DNA of 64,000 bases from Cymbomonas tetramitiformis (GCA_001247695.2 LGRX02035510.1:43673-107672); one strand, 5' to 3'. Numbered from the stretch's first letter, positions 23,446 through 35,423 are shown. Numbers and translations are program-made. Notes: generated from the sequence alone by a model not told the origin.

Positions 23446-24788
23446 GGAGTTCACTCTGCCCTTACTACGAGAGAACGCGCGCCTTCATACCGTGCGACCT
23501 GAACTTGACATCAGTGTGGATGAATGCTTCCTTGTCGAAATTGTTTCTGCAATTTTCGGTTTTGAATGTACACAGTTTTGAACTCTGGATCACTGTTCTG
23601 ATGGAAACTTCCAATTGTATCCTGCGCGGTATGACATGTGGCACTCGAACACTGTTTTTGTTCCTTTGGTCGAGATGGGATTTCCGTCTTGCTCCGCTGT
23701 CTGAGCAGCAGATGTTATATCTCAAAGATGAAGCTTGAAATAGCTGAGTGGTGGACTGAAAGATGGGGGTCACAGAGGCTGAGGGGTGGTTTTCGGGGTT
23801 GCTCTCAGGTTAAACTGGGCGATTTGAAATCTGGACTAGGGGGAGGTGACCAGGCAGACACTTTTGTCCTCACGGGGTCCGGGTTTCAGAGCTCCTCCGA
23901 GATGATCCGTGACCGGTCCGTGATCCTGTTTAGCAACGATGTTGAGGTGCCGACGGTGCTTAAGCGTGAGACATGAACAAAATGTGCCCTCGAAAACAAA
24001 ATCCCATGATCTCAAAAAGAGTGACAGTTTATGTCCTTTCATTCACCATGTGCTTGGCAACAGTGCACCGGGAGCATATTATATTGTATCAGTCGCTTCA
24101 AAAGGAAAACAGGATCGCTCGCTAGATGCTTGACAGAGCATAACTATCCAAATACCGAACTGCATTTACACATTGTAGCTTAACTTGTTGCTGCCTAATA
24201 TAGATTTCCTCCAAATTCAAGTTTTTGTAGCTTCATTCCAGATTTGTGTACACCGTTTGAGTGTTCATTAACGTGACAAATATATCGTGTCCTCGTGTGT
24301 CCATATGAACCTGGGATCTGTGGACCCAACCTTCACATGGAAACTAAGTGATCTAGGTTTCAGACAGCGAATGGATTTTCAACTGGATCCAGCTCCTTTT
24401 ATATTCGCTTGGGGGAAATCCACCGAATTTGAATTCCAAGTTTTCCTCGGCCGAGGCCCTTCCACGATGCCACGTTTATGCAATATTGATATAGTGTTTG
24501 CACATCATCACAAAAGCATGCTTCGTCCATATAGTATTGTACATGACACGCAGAGACGACGACTTGATGATCGAAAGAGATACAGTATTATCAATGATAT
24601 ACTATCGTACATCGGTACTGTGATAAACGCTCACAATCACACATTGCATGTTTATCCGCCCTTGGCCAGCACAGCTTACTCGAGCTTTGGCAGCAATAGT
24701 TGTTGGTCTGCCTGCTGCATTTGTTGCATTTCACGGACACCCCGCCGAAATGTATATACTGCCTATAAGTAATATGTTTGTTACAGTA
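23446..24788. other. Intergenic, no gene recognised
   Basis: Lies between the 3' ends of the convergent GTPase (+) and CNNM-type (-) genes. Open frames up to 161 codons occur but show no domain or splice pattern. Confidence 0.45.
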
Positions 24789-25841
24789 TCACTGCGATTC
24801 TCCAGCAGAGTGGCGTGTCATTGACTGGGCGGCTGTAGTCAGACGAGCACAGAGACGCTGTGTTTCTTCAACGTCAGACAATATTTTACGCACCGTGTTG
24901 TGATCGCTCACACCACCGGTTTCGTCCGGAAGTTTGTGTCCTTGCATTAGCAAATGTTCGACAATATCTTGAACTGAAATCACACCTAAGATTGTGATGT
25001 TAGAAGGAATGTCCATATCGGATTTCAAACATGCTTTGACTTGCGCACATTGCTCAGTAACGATGCCCAAATGAGACTTGCTTGCTGCAAACTCTTCCAA
25101 TGCCTGCAGCACGTTTGTGTGTGGAGACAGAACGCACGGCTTAAATAGGGAAATGCTTGATATAGCCCGTCTGTCCTCAGGATTTATGACGCACAATCGC
25201 TTCGTTAGAATGTGACCACGAATATTATTCCGATGATGCCGGAACACCGGAATTCGTCCGTAGTCCTCAGCCACGATATTTGCCATAGTTTCCATATCCA
25301 AAGTATCATGTTCCATATCAAGCATGAACACCTTATGTAACGGTACCATGCGATCCGTGAGTTTCCCAGACTGCATTATGTCTAGTATTCTGAGCATGAT
25401 TTGAACCTCTTGCTCATCGAGTGGTTGCCGAGTCTCTCTCGTACTACTACTGCAGCCGTCGATTGTATGATGATTTGAATTCACTTTGGCATTTACTGTG
25501 TCGATGGCTGCCTCTTGGCCATTACCACACATATCAATATATTCTGACACAGAAATGGCGAGATTTGGATCGCCAGCCAATTCTGGATCATTGGCAGCAT
25601 CGTGCTGCGTGGTGGTGGGATCGCGGTAACTTTTGGAGGTTCCCCAGGCAGTGTTGCGGCTCGTCTGCTGGCCGCTTGAATGCATCTTCAGCAGCGCTGC
25701 AAGTTCATTTCGTTGGTACAATGCACCCTGAGCTTTATTTCCAAACAGAAAGCTGAGCACCTTTGAGAGGGGATAGGAAAGTGGGAAAGCACGTGTCGTG
25801 ATAACCCATGCCAAGCGCGATGCCGCTGATGTTATTTGCAG
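24789..25841 (-). CDS. CNNM/CorC-type ion transport protein, terminal exon with CBS pair
   Basis: This exon encodes the last ~350 aa of a CNNM/ancient-conserved-domain protein. In animals and fungi these are linked to Mg2+ efflux and metal homeostasis. It starts after an AG at 25842-25843, because an in-frame TAG lies just upstream and no ATG fits. The first residues match the end of the DUF21 membrane domain (TRAFPLSYPLSKVL), followed by the acidic/amphipathic linker. A CBS pair follows: KLTDRMVPLHKVFML, then GRIPVFRHHRNNIRGHILT, then SHLGIVTE and ITILGVISVQDIVEHLL. SRIPVY is the usual motif; here Gly replaces Ser. Upstream I cannot find the three-helix DUF21 exons; the next 2 kb is low-complexity. 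Either exons lie farther up or the copy is 5'-truncated. Confidence 0.75.
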   Translation of the reverse strand: MQITSAASRLAWVITTRAFPLSYPLSKVLSFLFGNKAQGALYQRNELAALLKMHSSGQQTSRNTAWGTSKSYRDPTTTQHDAANDPELAGDPNLAISVSEYIDMCGNGQEAAIDTVNAKVNSNHHTIDGCSSSTRETRQPLDEQEVQIMLRILDIMQSGKLTDRMVPLHKVFMLDMEHDTLDMETMANIVAEDYGRIPVFRHHRNNIRGHILTKRLCVINPEDRRAISSISLFKPCVLSPHTNVLQALEEFAASKSHLGIVTEQCAQVKACLKSDMDIPSNITILGVISVQDIVEHLLMQGHKLPDETGGVSDHNTVRKILSDVEETQRLCARLTTAAQSMTRHSAGESQ

Positions 25842-27776
25842 CTACCATGCTCCAGTGAATATTGAGATCTGCAAGTTCCGATGGAACCACAATTGAGCAG
25901 GCACCCCGCGTACTCTCGTACAGTCAGCACGCACGTCATCGATTGGCGCGTACAATATCAAGGTGTGTTTTGAGTAGCTATAAGCAACGAGGTTTTCCCT
26001 ACACACACACACACATATGACACACACACATGCACAGCACAGCACACGCTCGCGCGCGTGCATGGACACGTGCACCCGCATTGCCACATAATACACACAC
26101 GCATTGTGCCCGGAGGCACAGCGTGAGCCGATATATCTGTGTGTGTGTGGGTCATCGGGAGTAATCTGGGATTGACACGATGACAGTGGAATTGGGCTTG
26201 AAATCACGATGAGAATGAGTACCAGATGTCCGGGGTATGACAGTATGACACTATGACACTACGAGACTATGGTAGTATGACAGTACTGTGGGGTAGTCAT
26301 CGTGGTACTTAGTCAGACCCTCGGGGGATGGTCGGGTTCGCATCGTGATCAAAGAGACGATGAAATCGAGTATCAGATGTCTGCGTGGGGTATGACACTA
26401 CGACAGTATGACAGTATGACAGTATGATATTACAGTAGTATGACAGTACTGTATGACGGTCATCGTGACAGCCTGTCGATGTGACATCTGAATCGAGAAT
26501 GATGAACCGGAATTAGAAATGAAATCGGATCCGATATACGATCGGATCAGGAATCGAACGTTGTGCCGTGGTATGACATCGGGTGGCCGGGTGGTTGACC
26601 CTGCAGCCCGAGTTACGAGTGAATAAGTAGAGCACTTGAGAAGTGCTTGGCCTTCAGAACTCGGAACCGAAACTATCGTTTACACCTCAGTCTGGCCCTG
26701 ATCCAGTATATTATAAAAACCGAATTGTGTACCTTTGCACGTTCAATCAAAAACATCATTCCGAGTATATGTCGTAGTGCCCCTGGCACATTTGGTATCA
26801 ATAGCGTGTCCGAGTGTGACTCCGCGCAACTCAACACGGCCTGTGCGTAACTCACGGTATACTGCAGGGGAGGAGCTGAGCTTTGGGGAACTTGGGCGCA
26901 ATTTTTACGTCTAAAACGTCATTTTTTCCCCGAAGAAGTAATCTAAGCAACGACCCCAAACGTCACGAAAAGGCAGTATAATCGTTCCTTAAGTATGGGG
27001 GCTCAAACAGGCTCATAAAACAGAACATTCGTTTTCCGATCTTAAACTCAAAGTCAACCTAGGGCCATAAACGACCGCCAGGTAGCACCCTAATGGTTTC
27101 CCCGGTCTACAGTAGCCCAGAAAGCCTCATACCTTAGTTTATAGAGCCTCAAAATGACCACAAACAGCAGTTTTAGCCTATTTTTAGTCAACCTTAAACC
27201 CTACTCCAGCAGCCCCCACCACCAAATACCTTCCCCTTAGACCCCATAGGACCACTCAGAACCCTCCAACACCACCAATATGGACACCTCTAGTCGGGAA
27301 CTCGCTCTCAAATAGCGCTTTGACCAGTTGTATGGCCGTGACTCCAGCCCCGGAGAGATACCGTCGCGAGTGGTGGAAGTGTTGGATATACCCCTAGGAC
27401 TCAGGATATATTCACTCAGTTATAGGTTTTCTCAGAATGTAATAAAGTTGATAAGTTAACCCGATATAACGGGCATAAACAGTTAGGGTTCGGGTTCGGG
27501 TGACAGTCACACACACTACTATAGGAAGAGTCACAAAGCAAGCGGTGTGACTGTTCCAGCACACCACCTAGTGTGGTGACTGGCTAGCCGAAGGTGAAAC
27601 CTGTGAACAAACACCATCTAGAGCGGTGGAAATTGAGATCTAAGGGAAGGCCTGTCCTTTCTGGCAGGGCTGTTCCCAAACAAGAGTTGCAAATCTGAAA
27701 TCCGGCCCGTGATCAGACCCCTCTGCACATACCGCTACTGTCAATTTCACTGTGCAGGAGCGGCATGATTAACTTG
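25842..27776. other. Low-complexity and repeat-rich interval upstream of the CNNM exon
   Basis: It contains CA-rich microsatellites at 25999-26110, two ~150-bp tandem units at 26200-26480, and AT-rich sequence without genes. A possible solitary LTR lies around 27370-27725, suggested by TGTTGGATATACCCC at its edge. That boundary is a guess and no second copy was found. Confidence 0.4.
26200..26480. repeat. Two tandem ~150-bp units with ATGACAGT runs
   Basis: Unit 1 (about 26200-26349) and unit 2 (about 26350-26480) each run from a GATGA...GAGTA(C/T)CAGATGTC segment through a TATGACAGTATGAC-type run to GTCATCGTG. The short run resembles the one inside the Copia LTR. Confidence 0.65.
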
Positions 27777-29530
27777 CTAGCCACTAGTTGGCGGTGGCAC
27801 TGCTGTGCCAGCCCGCAGCACAGTCATGGTGCCGTAAATTGAAGTTGCCGATGCCGTGTTTGAATCATTCGCAGAGCTCCAGAAGAAATCTGAAAAGTCT
27901 CGATCGTCGTGCGAGGGATTCTCCCCCTCCTCCTCGTCTGTGGTCGGGCCCGGTGAGTAGTCCGGTGACGGTGGTGCACCCCAATACAGCGGTGGAGGGG
28001 GCGGGTGTACCGGGATGTAAGGCCCGATCGGTGAATTGAGTAGGCCTTGCCGAGCACGGTGCCGGCCGTGCCGGCGCGGCGGAATAGCAGCCGGTGTCGC
28101 AGAAGTTAATGCAGGCTCGCTGGTGGATGCCTCAGCAGCACCACCGACCTCCAGGCCGGTGTGGTCCGGTGCACACGCCCCGCCAGGAGCGGCATCTGTG
28201 AGTGGCGTCGCGGTGGCGCACACACAGAAGAATGCACAAAGCATCACCGTAATTGCCGAAGAGCGGGCAAACCCCCAACGCGGTGCACCGCATCCCTGAC
28301 GAGATGCTGGAGGGCGCGGGACCGCATCCTCACTGTCAATAGGGTCACACCCAGCCGCAGAGCCGTCCACGTTGCCGTCGCAAGAGTCGGTCTCCGACTC
28401 GGCGTGCATGTACCGCATCGCCAAGTTCTTGCCCTCAGCCGTGATCGAGAGTCCCCCCATCCTCGCGATCCGGTCCGCAAAGCAGAGGTCGGGCTCGTGC
28501 GCGTGTATGGGGTCCACCGGCATCATGTCACCGGCGTCGGACGCCTCCGACTCGTCCGGGTAAACATGCTCGATTGCCGCCGGCGGTGGCGCCGGCGGCG
28601 CGTCCTCGCGGACATGCGTGCAAGCGGCAGCCGAGATGCCTCCTGCCACACCACCCACTGTGAAGCCCCCCATGTGGGTGGCAGGCTGGCAGTAGGGTAG
28701 GAATAAGTCCTGCAACGCACCGCCCTCCCGCTCTGGCTCGAGCCCGAAGGCACACGCCGAAACGCCGTCGAGCATCTCCGGCTTACCTCCCGCTAGAAGG
28801 CAGAGCGCATCGAACCGCTCGCCGTCGTGCTCGTCCATGGCCGCCTGAAACTGCTCCGCCAGTAAGGCGTTCTCGATGTCACCGAGGGAGAAGCTGTGGA
28901 AGCTTCCCCCAGCGCCGTGCTTGCCGCCGTTCGGGCAGTCGCGGTGCCAGTGACGCATCTCGTCCTTCTAGCACGTTGAATTCTGGCAGAACGGGATGAA
29001 GTCACCGCTGCCCTTGTGAAAAGCAACGCGCTTCCTCGCCTGCGACTGCGGCCAGTTTCCCCCCGTCGGGAGGTCACCTGCCGCAAAACGAACACCGGAG
29101 CCGCCTCCCCCGTTGCCGATTTTGTTCTTGTCCGCTCGCGGGGTAAAACCCCGCCCGTTGACCTTGTCCATGAGGACCTTCAGCTGCCGCTTCACGTCGA
29201 GGATGATGGCCGTGAGGTCGGACAGCTGCGAGGTGTCGCCGTCAGTGGCCACGGCCGCTGCGGACAGGGTGAACGAGGCAGTGTGCGTACCGGCTGCAAC
29301 GTGTCTGGCGTAGCACTCGAGGACCCATTGTTGAATGGTGAGGAGGTCCACGGCCGCCCGCTGCTGGTGCGTGAAGAGTCGCGACACCACCGGCGCGTAG
29401 AATCCAGAGTCCAGCGCCGCGAGGAACAGCTCCTTCACCTCGTCATCGTCGAGAGTGTTGCGCCTCTTGGCGGACCGTAAGGCCGCGTTGAAATCCGTGA
29501 TGGACTCGGACGGGTCGGTGTGGGCCTTAA
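27777..29530 (-). pseudogene. Gag-like gene with in-frame amber codon and a membrane segment
   Basis: One minus-strand frame runs from about 29530 to 27777, interrupted only by TAG at 28970-28968. The first part contains DPSESITDFNAALRSAKRR and EVKELFLAALDSGFY, the helical pattern of retrotransposon Gag. The amber codon falls inside a zinc-knuckle-like stretch: C...C before it and HWHRDCP after it. Downstream sequence is acidic and Pro-rich, with one hydrophobic segment near SSAITVMLCAFFCVCATA. No ATG begins the frame, and the 5' side is cut off where the opposing Gag gene begins. No protease or polymerase follows. It may be a decayed Gag or one needing stop readthrough. Confidence 0.55.
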
Positions 29531-29559
29531 TGGGCTCCTCTATGACGTCTTGGCCCTCG

Positions 29560-31106
29560 TCGTGGAGCGGAACTCTGTGGCTGACACCTGGCTTCGGGGT
29601 ACGGACTCTTCGGCTGACCGAGATGGACGTCGGGCTCTCATCGACATCATCAAGGGGAGCGTACCGGCAGCCCTACGCGAGAGCCACCAGCAGGAGCACG
29701 CGGCTCTTCGTTATCCCGCGGGCGTTGACCCGCAGCCGATCTTGGCTCGTGAGCAACGTCTGGTGCGGGATAACCGCGCTCCTGACTGGCGGCCCACCGA
29801 CGAGACCCGCAAGCTCTCGCTGTACAACCGCCTCGACCCAATCTTCTACGCGGCGGTGAAGGTGCGTTATCCGCTTGCGGGTGACCTCAGCGGGGTCACT
29901 CTCCGCTCGCTTCAGGCTCTCGTCGTGGCCATCTTCCAGGCATGGGCACAGTCGGACGATGGGGCGGCAGCACGTGAGAAGCAGGTGCTGGGGACGGACG
30001 GTAAGCCCTCCGCTCTGGTCACGTCGTCGGAGTACACGGTGCTCCTCGAGGAGATTGCGGCCTTGAAGGCCTTGGTGCGTGGTGGCCGTGCGGGCGGGGG
30101 ACGGCAGACGCAACCGCAGCATCCGGGGAAGCAACATCCGAGGGGGTTTCGCGTGGGTGCAGGCAACCCCCCCGCAGTCGGCTTCGACCGCGACAGCATG
30201 AAGGCGAAGCCGCTGTGCCACCGCTGCCGCAAAGCCGGTAAAGGTGAGGTGTATCACCCTTACCGCGACTGCCCGCTTGGCGGTCGCCAACACTCGCCGG
30301 CCACGGCTGCGGCTTTCTGCATTCCCATTGAGCAGGAGGACGCGGAGGGCCTGCACGCATTGGCGCTCGTGCAGGTCTTCCAGGACGCGGCAGACATTGG
30401 GCCGGAGGCATTCTCGCATGCGGCGTTGGCGTATGGTCCGCCCGCGGTGCTCTCCACGGACGGCGTCGGTGGGATCGACGTGGCGGCCTACGGTTTCTCC
30501 GTGCCGCCTCCGCCTTCTGGCGGGACCGACGACGAGGACATATTGCGGCGGCTTGACGCCCTCACCTCTGAGGTTCAGGCCGCCCAAGACAAGGTACATT
30601 TTACCCACGCATCTTTCATTCCTGGGAGCGGAGCGGAGGGGCATGCATCGGCTCTGGTGTGTGGCCCTGCCGCTGCGGTGGGGATCACACCGGAGGGGCA
30701 GGTTCCGGCAGGTGGTGCGGCGGCATCGGCGTCCGCCGTGCCGGCCCCTGCTATGCCTGTTTCGCAGGTGGAGGATGTGGAGCCCGCGCCAACTCAATCG
30801 GCGCGGGTGACCACCACGGAGGCGACATGCGGTGAGTTCGGAGGCTTCGTGCAGACGGTTAATCACGCCGCCGTCCACCCGTCTGACCTGACAGGCTATG
30901 ACACGGACGACTACGAGGATTTCGCGGACGGTACTTTCGCGGTGAAGCCGCGGGCTCCGGCCGGTGCTGTCGGGTGCGGTATGCCGCCTTTCGGCGTTGG
31001 CAAGCCGGCGATCGGAGCTCTCGCGGTGCTTTCCCTCTTCTGCATTTCTTTTGCAGGTGTAGCTGTTTCGGCTCTACGCACGAAAAAGTGCGCTAGATGT
31101 CGGTAG
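29560..31106 (+). CDS. Gag-like protein with CCHC knuckle and C-terminal membrane segment, 5'-truncated
   Basis: An open plus-strand frame ends at 31106; the longest annotated start is GTG at 29520, so the true 5' end is probably missing. Residues near ADRDGRRALIDIIKGSVPAA and LSLYNRLDPIFYAAVKVRY have Gag-like helices. A zinc knuckle, CHRCRKAGKGEVYHPYRDC, lies near 30215-30275. The rest is Ala/Pro/Gly-rich, then acidic (DTDDYEDFADG), and ends in a hydrophobic helix (AIGALAVLSLFCISFAGVAV) followed by basic residues. No pol genes follow. It parallels the opposing minus-strand Gag in layout but the sequences are not close. Base composition is much more GC-rich than the flanks. Confidence 0.6.
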
Positions 31107-31720
31107 ATGGCGGTACTAAAAGATGTCGGGATGTCGGGGGTGACCGGTGCGAAGGCAAGGCGGTCGATGTCGGCAGTAAATTGTCGGAAGATGTCGGTAC
31201 TAGAAAGATGTCGGTACTAAGAAGATGTCGGATAGAATCGCCGAGCGCGAAGCGGACGGAGAATGAAAGAAACAACACCACCGAACGTAGGTGGGTCCTG
31301 ACCTGATGTGAAAGCAGATATTATTGATATATATGCTTGTCATTGAAAATGATATGCAGCGCGGTAGGGTTTTCATGAGAAACCCGAAATAAACTAGCTA
31401 TATGAAGGGGGGAAAGAAGGCGGTACGACAGCTGCCACAGAGTGGCAGGCAGCTGAAGGACAAGGCGTGCGGATAATATTACCAAGTAAGGGCTGGCGGC
31501 TTGCGCCGCCAAGTTATTACGAAGGGAAGATTGTCTGAGAGTCAAGCGCAGGTCGTAATGTCATCGTCATAACGCGTGACACCGCGACCGCGACACTACG
31601 ATGCGAGGCGAGTTCTACGAGGAGTCACTAATACTAGATACTACTATAGGGTACGTAATATTGTACTCTCCACGAGGTTTCGGTTTCGGGTTCTCGGCTA
31701 AACGAGTCGGATTAAACTAA
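31107..31720. other. Spacer with short GATGTCGG repeats
   Basis: GATGTCGG or close variants recur at about 31097-31230, just after the Gag stop. The remainder shows no gene. Confidence 0.45.
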
Positions 31721-32799
31721 ATGGCTACTATCCTTAATCCAGGTCCTCCCACAAGGATCTAGCGCAAATGGGCATGGCGACGTTGTATGTCGCATTGTCA
31801 CAACTATGAACACGCTTAGAAGGGGTCCCTCGGGCACCCCTGAAAGGTCTGTCACACCCCCCATATTTAGTCACGCTACCGCAGCCCATGTCAGACCCCA
31901 CCGCATTTGCCCCCATCGCGCCCGTCTCAGCCGACAGCAAACGCCCCAACCATGACCCCCTTTTTCAGTAATTGTCATTCCCCCCTCAGTCACGGTCCTA
32001 CCCCAGTTCATTGTCCGCTCGAGCGCCCGGAGCATATCACGTTCACCCTCCAGCTCAGATCTCCCTCCCAGTTTAAATCATGCACGACGCCTCGCCAAGC
32101 GCTACATCGACGTCGCCGCGACCAGCCCGTGCCGATCCGCGAGCGCCGCAGAGCGTCAATCAAGCACGACATCACGCGAAGTGACATCACGACACGACCA
32201 CACATGACGTCTCGGCGATGCATGACAGGGCAAACGCAAGCGCGCGTTGACACCAAACGCCGCTGTCACTGGGAGCCAATGGTCACAGGGCATCCGAAAC
32301 GACAATGGCATTCACGGACTTTCACTATGCTCGCTTGAGTATTTAGCTAGCTCCTGCTTTCGAAAAGGGAGATCCGAACCTTTCAAAACCATTCTGCGGT
32401 ATAGTGATATTTGCCTCTTGTGGCCTAGTATTAAATGTGATATTTGCATACGTATACTTCGAATCCACATGAGAGCTTTGTCACTAGCAGTTTGTAAGAG
32501 TCTGGTTCGGATCCCCAGAGTGCCGGCACGCCACTCTGATGTATGTGCGAAGTCGCGCCGTTGTGCTTGTTTTATCTGTGAATTGCCCCCTGTGTTGCTC
32601 GTTTGCCTTTCTGCTTTTCATGCTTCCATCTGATCCTGAATCTGCAGTCTGCGAGTGCAAGTTAGACCCGCGCCCGTTTTGCGAATCTACGAGCCGGCGT
32701 GGCAGAAGCGCATTACCGCCTGACATGTTTTACGTAGCACAGCAATAGACACGCATATCGCCGTTCCGCGGCGGTGGAGATCCGCAGCTGTCCGAAAAC

Positions 32800-33545
32800 G
32801 TTCGCGAATTCACAACACGCTCGCGAATTCCCACAGAGGGGCATTTTCCCCGTTGAGCGCCTAGCGGCGAGATAGCCCGAAGCTGCGTTTGTCATAAATT
32901 CACACCCGCAACGGCGAACCGTCACAGGCACTCTCAGCGGTATTCACGTGTGTGCACGATGCGCCCGACCTTTTTGTACCATATTTTGCACCATTTGCTA
33001 CGCGAATTCGAACCTCGCAGGGCCTGCTTGCCGAATATGCTCAAACCGACGTATGTGACCGGCGTTTGGGAATACACAACCGTAGCCGCGCTAACTCGAG
33101 CCGTGACACCTGACTTTTGCCGTTTGACGAGGTTGTAGCCGAACCCATGTTTTTCCAGCAGTTTATATGATGTTTGCCTTTGTGAATTCGACCGGCGCAG
33201 GCTGTGGCAACGTTGAATTCCCCGAACGGACCTGGGTGACAGGTTGTGGGAATTCAAGGCTTACGGCGCGCCGGCTCGAGTCCGAACACCTGACTGCAAC
33301 CTTTTGACAGCATTGCAGCCGAATGTTTTTTCCTTCAGTTTTCATTGTGTTTGTATTTGTGAATTCGACCCTTGTGGGCGTTGGCAGCGGTAAATTCCCC
33401 GACGGGCCTGTATGACAGGTTGTGGGAATTCATGGTTGGCGACGCGCCAGCTCGGGTCTGGACACCTGACCCATGCCTTTTTGCTATGCGTGTGCTCGAA
33501 GCACGCCTTTGCCCGCAGTTTCTTTCATAATTTTCGACGTGAACT
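32800..33545. repeat. ~180-bp degenerate satellite
   Basis: Four or five units begin near (G/C)(T/C)GAATTCGA: 33001, 33182 and 33359 are spaced 181 and 177 bp, with diverged units on both sides. Each unit also carries GGAATTCA or GGAATACA and an ACACCTGAC block in the same order. Confidence 0.7.
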
Positions 33546-34057
33546 TGTGCTGGGCTGCTCGAAGGGCACCAACTTGGCCTTGTGGCAGGTTGGGGGCATT
33601 CACCGCAGGAGCCGCTCGTGCTGCGACCTGGGCGCACGACACGAGAGCCGCAGTGAATGCCCAATTGCAAAGTGTTGTTTTGTTCTGCTGGAACGGTATC
33701 ACCTAACTAACAGGGTGCCGAACCTCTTCATTCAGAATATATTTAAAAAACTTGCCCTCCAATGCCACACCCACATCTCAAACCCAAAATCCCTCACTAC
33801 ACCCCACACTCAACCACAGCAGAGATACACCGCCATTTCAGCACCCAGCAATACCCCCACGCCCCGCCAGCCCCTACATTGCCGCCCCTTGTTCATAATC
33901 GCGACAGTATTTCTTGGCCCGGCATATGCTTTGGGGCAATATTTATGAACCTTTTGAATTATCTATAACATTGGTTTGCTTGAAATGTCGATGGTTTGAC
34001 CTTTAATCTTAGCGTGGTTTGGGTGGGTGCTTTCACATAATTTTAATTAAAATGCTA

Positions 34058-34839
34058 GATCCTCCCACAAGGATCTAGGGTACCGACAACTCTAGGCCTT
34101 GTTACACGAGCTCGGGTTGGTGCGTATGTTGTTAACCCTCGAGGGTATCACCAAAACTAATTTTGTAAGCCCTTTAATATCATACTAGCCGTATTAATCG
34201 CCGCATATGCGCATGACATGGTGTAGTACCGTCGAAATTCAATATTTCCATCATAATCAGGGTCTGAAAATCGTATTCTAGAACCTCTAGCGGTAGTTCT
34301 AAACGTTCAAAAAATCCCAAAAAAATCCCAAGGAGACTTTGAAGTCATATTAAAGTACTGAAGTACTCACCAAGGCAAAGATCTAGCCTCAAAGCTTAAA
34401 ATGGACCAAGACTTACGCCCAAAATGCGAAATTGTCCCCATACTTAAGGAGTGTGTATATCTTACCCATGTGACCGCGTTCGTGTGATGTGTCCAATATA
34501 CATGACCCAAGTCGTATTTTGACCCAAACATGATTAATATACCTACATACCTTGAGATATATCATGTATATAGTGGCAAAGGATCGATACACGATTGGCA
34601 AAAAAATGTGGAAGATACACCCCGTTTTTTAAGCTTTTAAAAAACGCAACAGTTCAAAATTTGGTTGGGGCATGCTATAAATGTATTAGCTAGGAGCATA
34701 TATGATGGACTCTCGTCGAACCACGCACCATACTACTTAGTATAGGTCCCATGTGGAAAGTATTCCTTGGCGTTGACTTGTAGAAAGCTCATGGGGTGCC
34801 TAAATAAATTATTGAAAAAGTGATCCTTGTGGGAGGATC
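34058..34839. mobile_element. Short MITE-like inverted-repeat element
   Basis: GATCCTCCCACAAGGATC at 34058-34075 is matched in inverted orientation by GATCCTTGTGGGAGGATC at 34822-34839, with TA next to each end. The 780-bp interior is AT-rich and non-coding. The same motif occurs at 31742 and at the hAT insertion point, so it is a dispersed family. Confidence 0.45.
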
Positions 34840-34860
34840 TACAACGTTCTAGGTCCTCCC

Positions 34861-34868
34861 ACAAGGAT
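34861..34868. repeat. 8-bp target duplication ACAAGGAT of the hAT element (left copy)
   Basis: ACAAGGAT directly precedes the left terminal repeat and recurs at 38998-39005 directly after the right one. An 8-bp duplication is the hallmark of hAT insertion. Confidence 0.92.
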
Positions 34869-34919
34869 CAAGGCCCGGTATCGATAGTTCGATAACTCCG
34901 ATTAATCGATTAATCGGAG

Positions 34920-35130
34920 TTATCGTCGTCGTTCGATATGTTCAAATGACTTATCGTAAATATCGTTATCGTTCGATAAGTTCGCAAAACTGTCGTTGTC
35001 GTTCGACAGGTTCGCAAAATTGTCGTTGTCGCTCGACAGGTTCACAAAACTGTCGTCGTCGCTCGACAGGTTCACCGGAATTGTCGTCGTCACTCGATAG
35101 GTTCGACGCGATTTTGTTATTTGATTAATC
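34920..35130. repeat. Left subterminal repeats of the hAT element
   Basis: Six or so tandem ~33-bp units, each roughly TGTCGTYGTCGYTCGAYAGG plus TTCRCAAAA. Diverged copies occur at 38770-38960 near the other end. These are likely transposase-binding sites. Confidence 0.75.
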
Positions 35131-35423
35131 GACACCTCATGTGAATGGCAGTAATCGATAAGTACGATAACCACTTTGACGGATCAACGTGATCTTGAGC
35201 TATCACGATAGGTACCATTCTAAACCACATCGATCCAACCAATTAACAACCGTTATTCATCGATCCCAAGATGATTCCAAAACTTCATATTATTGGTGCA
35301 GACTTCGGAATAGCAAAGTAGGGGCGAGCGAGGAATTCGTATAAAAAAATATAATCTGTGAGCATTTTGATCCCATTCATCGCTAATCTACGTACCGACT
35401 GTTTCGAAATTCGTTGAGTAAAG

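Noticed and set aside
27484..27502. Telomere-like TTAGGGTTCGGGTTCGGG
   Set aside because: Only two or three irregular units in the middle of unique sequence; not an array.
29650..30878. 401-codon Arg-rich frame opposite the plus-strand Gag
   Set aside because: Shadow frame of GC-rich coding sequence; composition is extreme and there is no domain.
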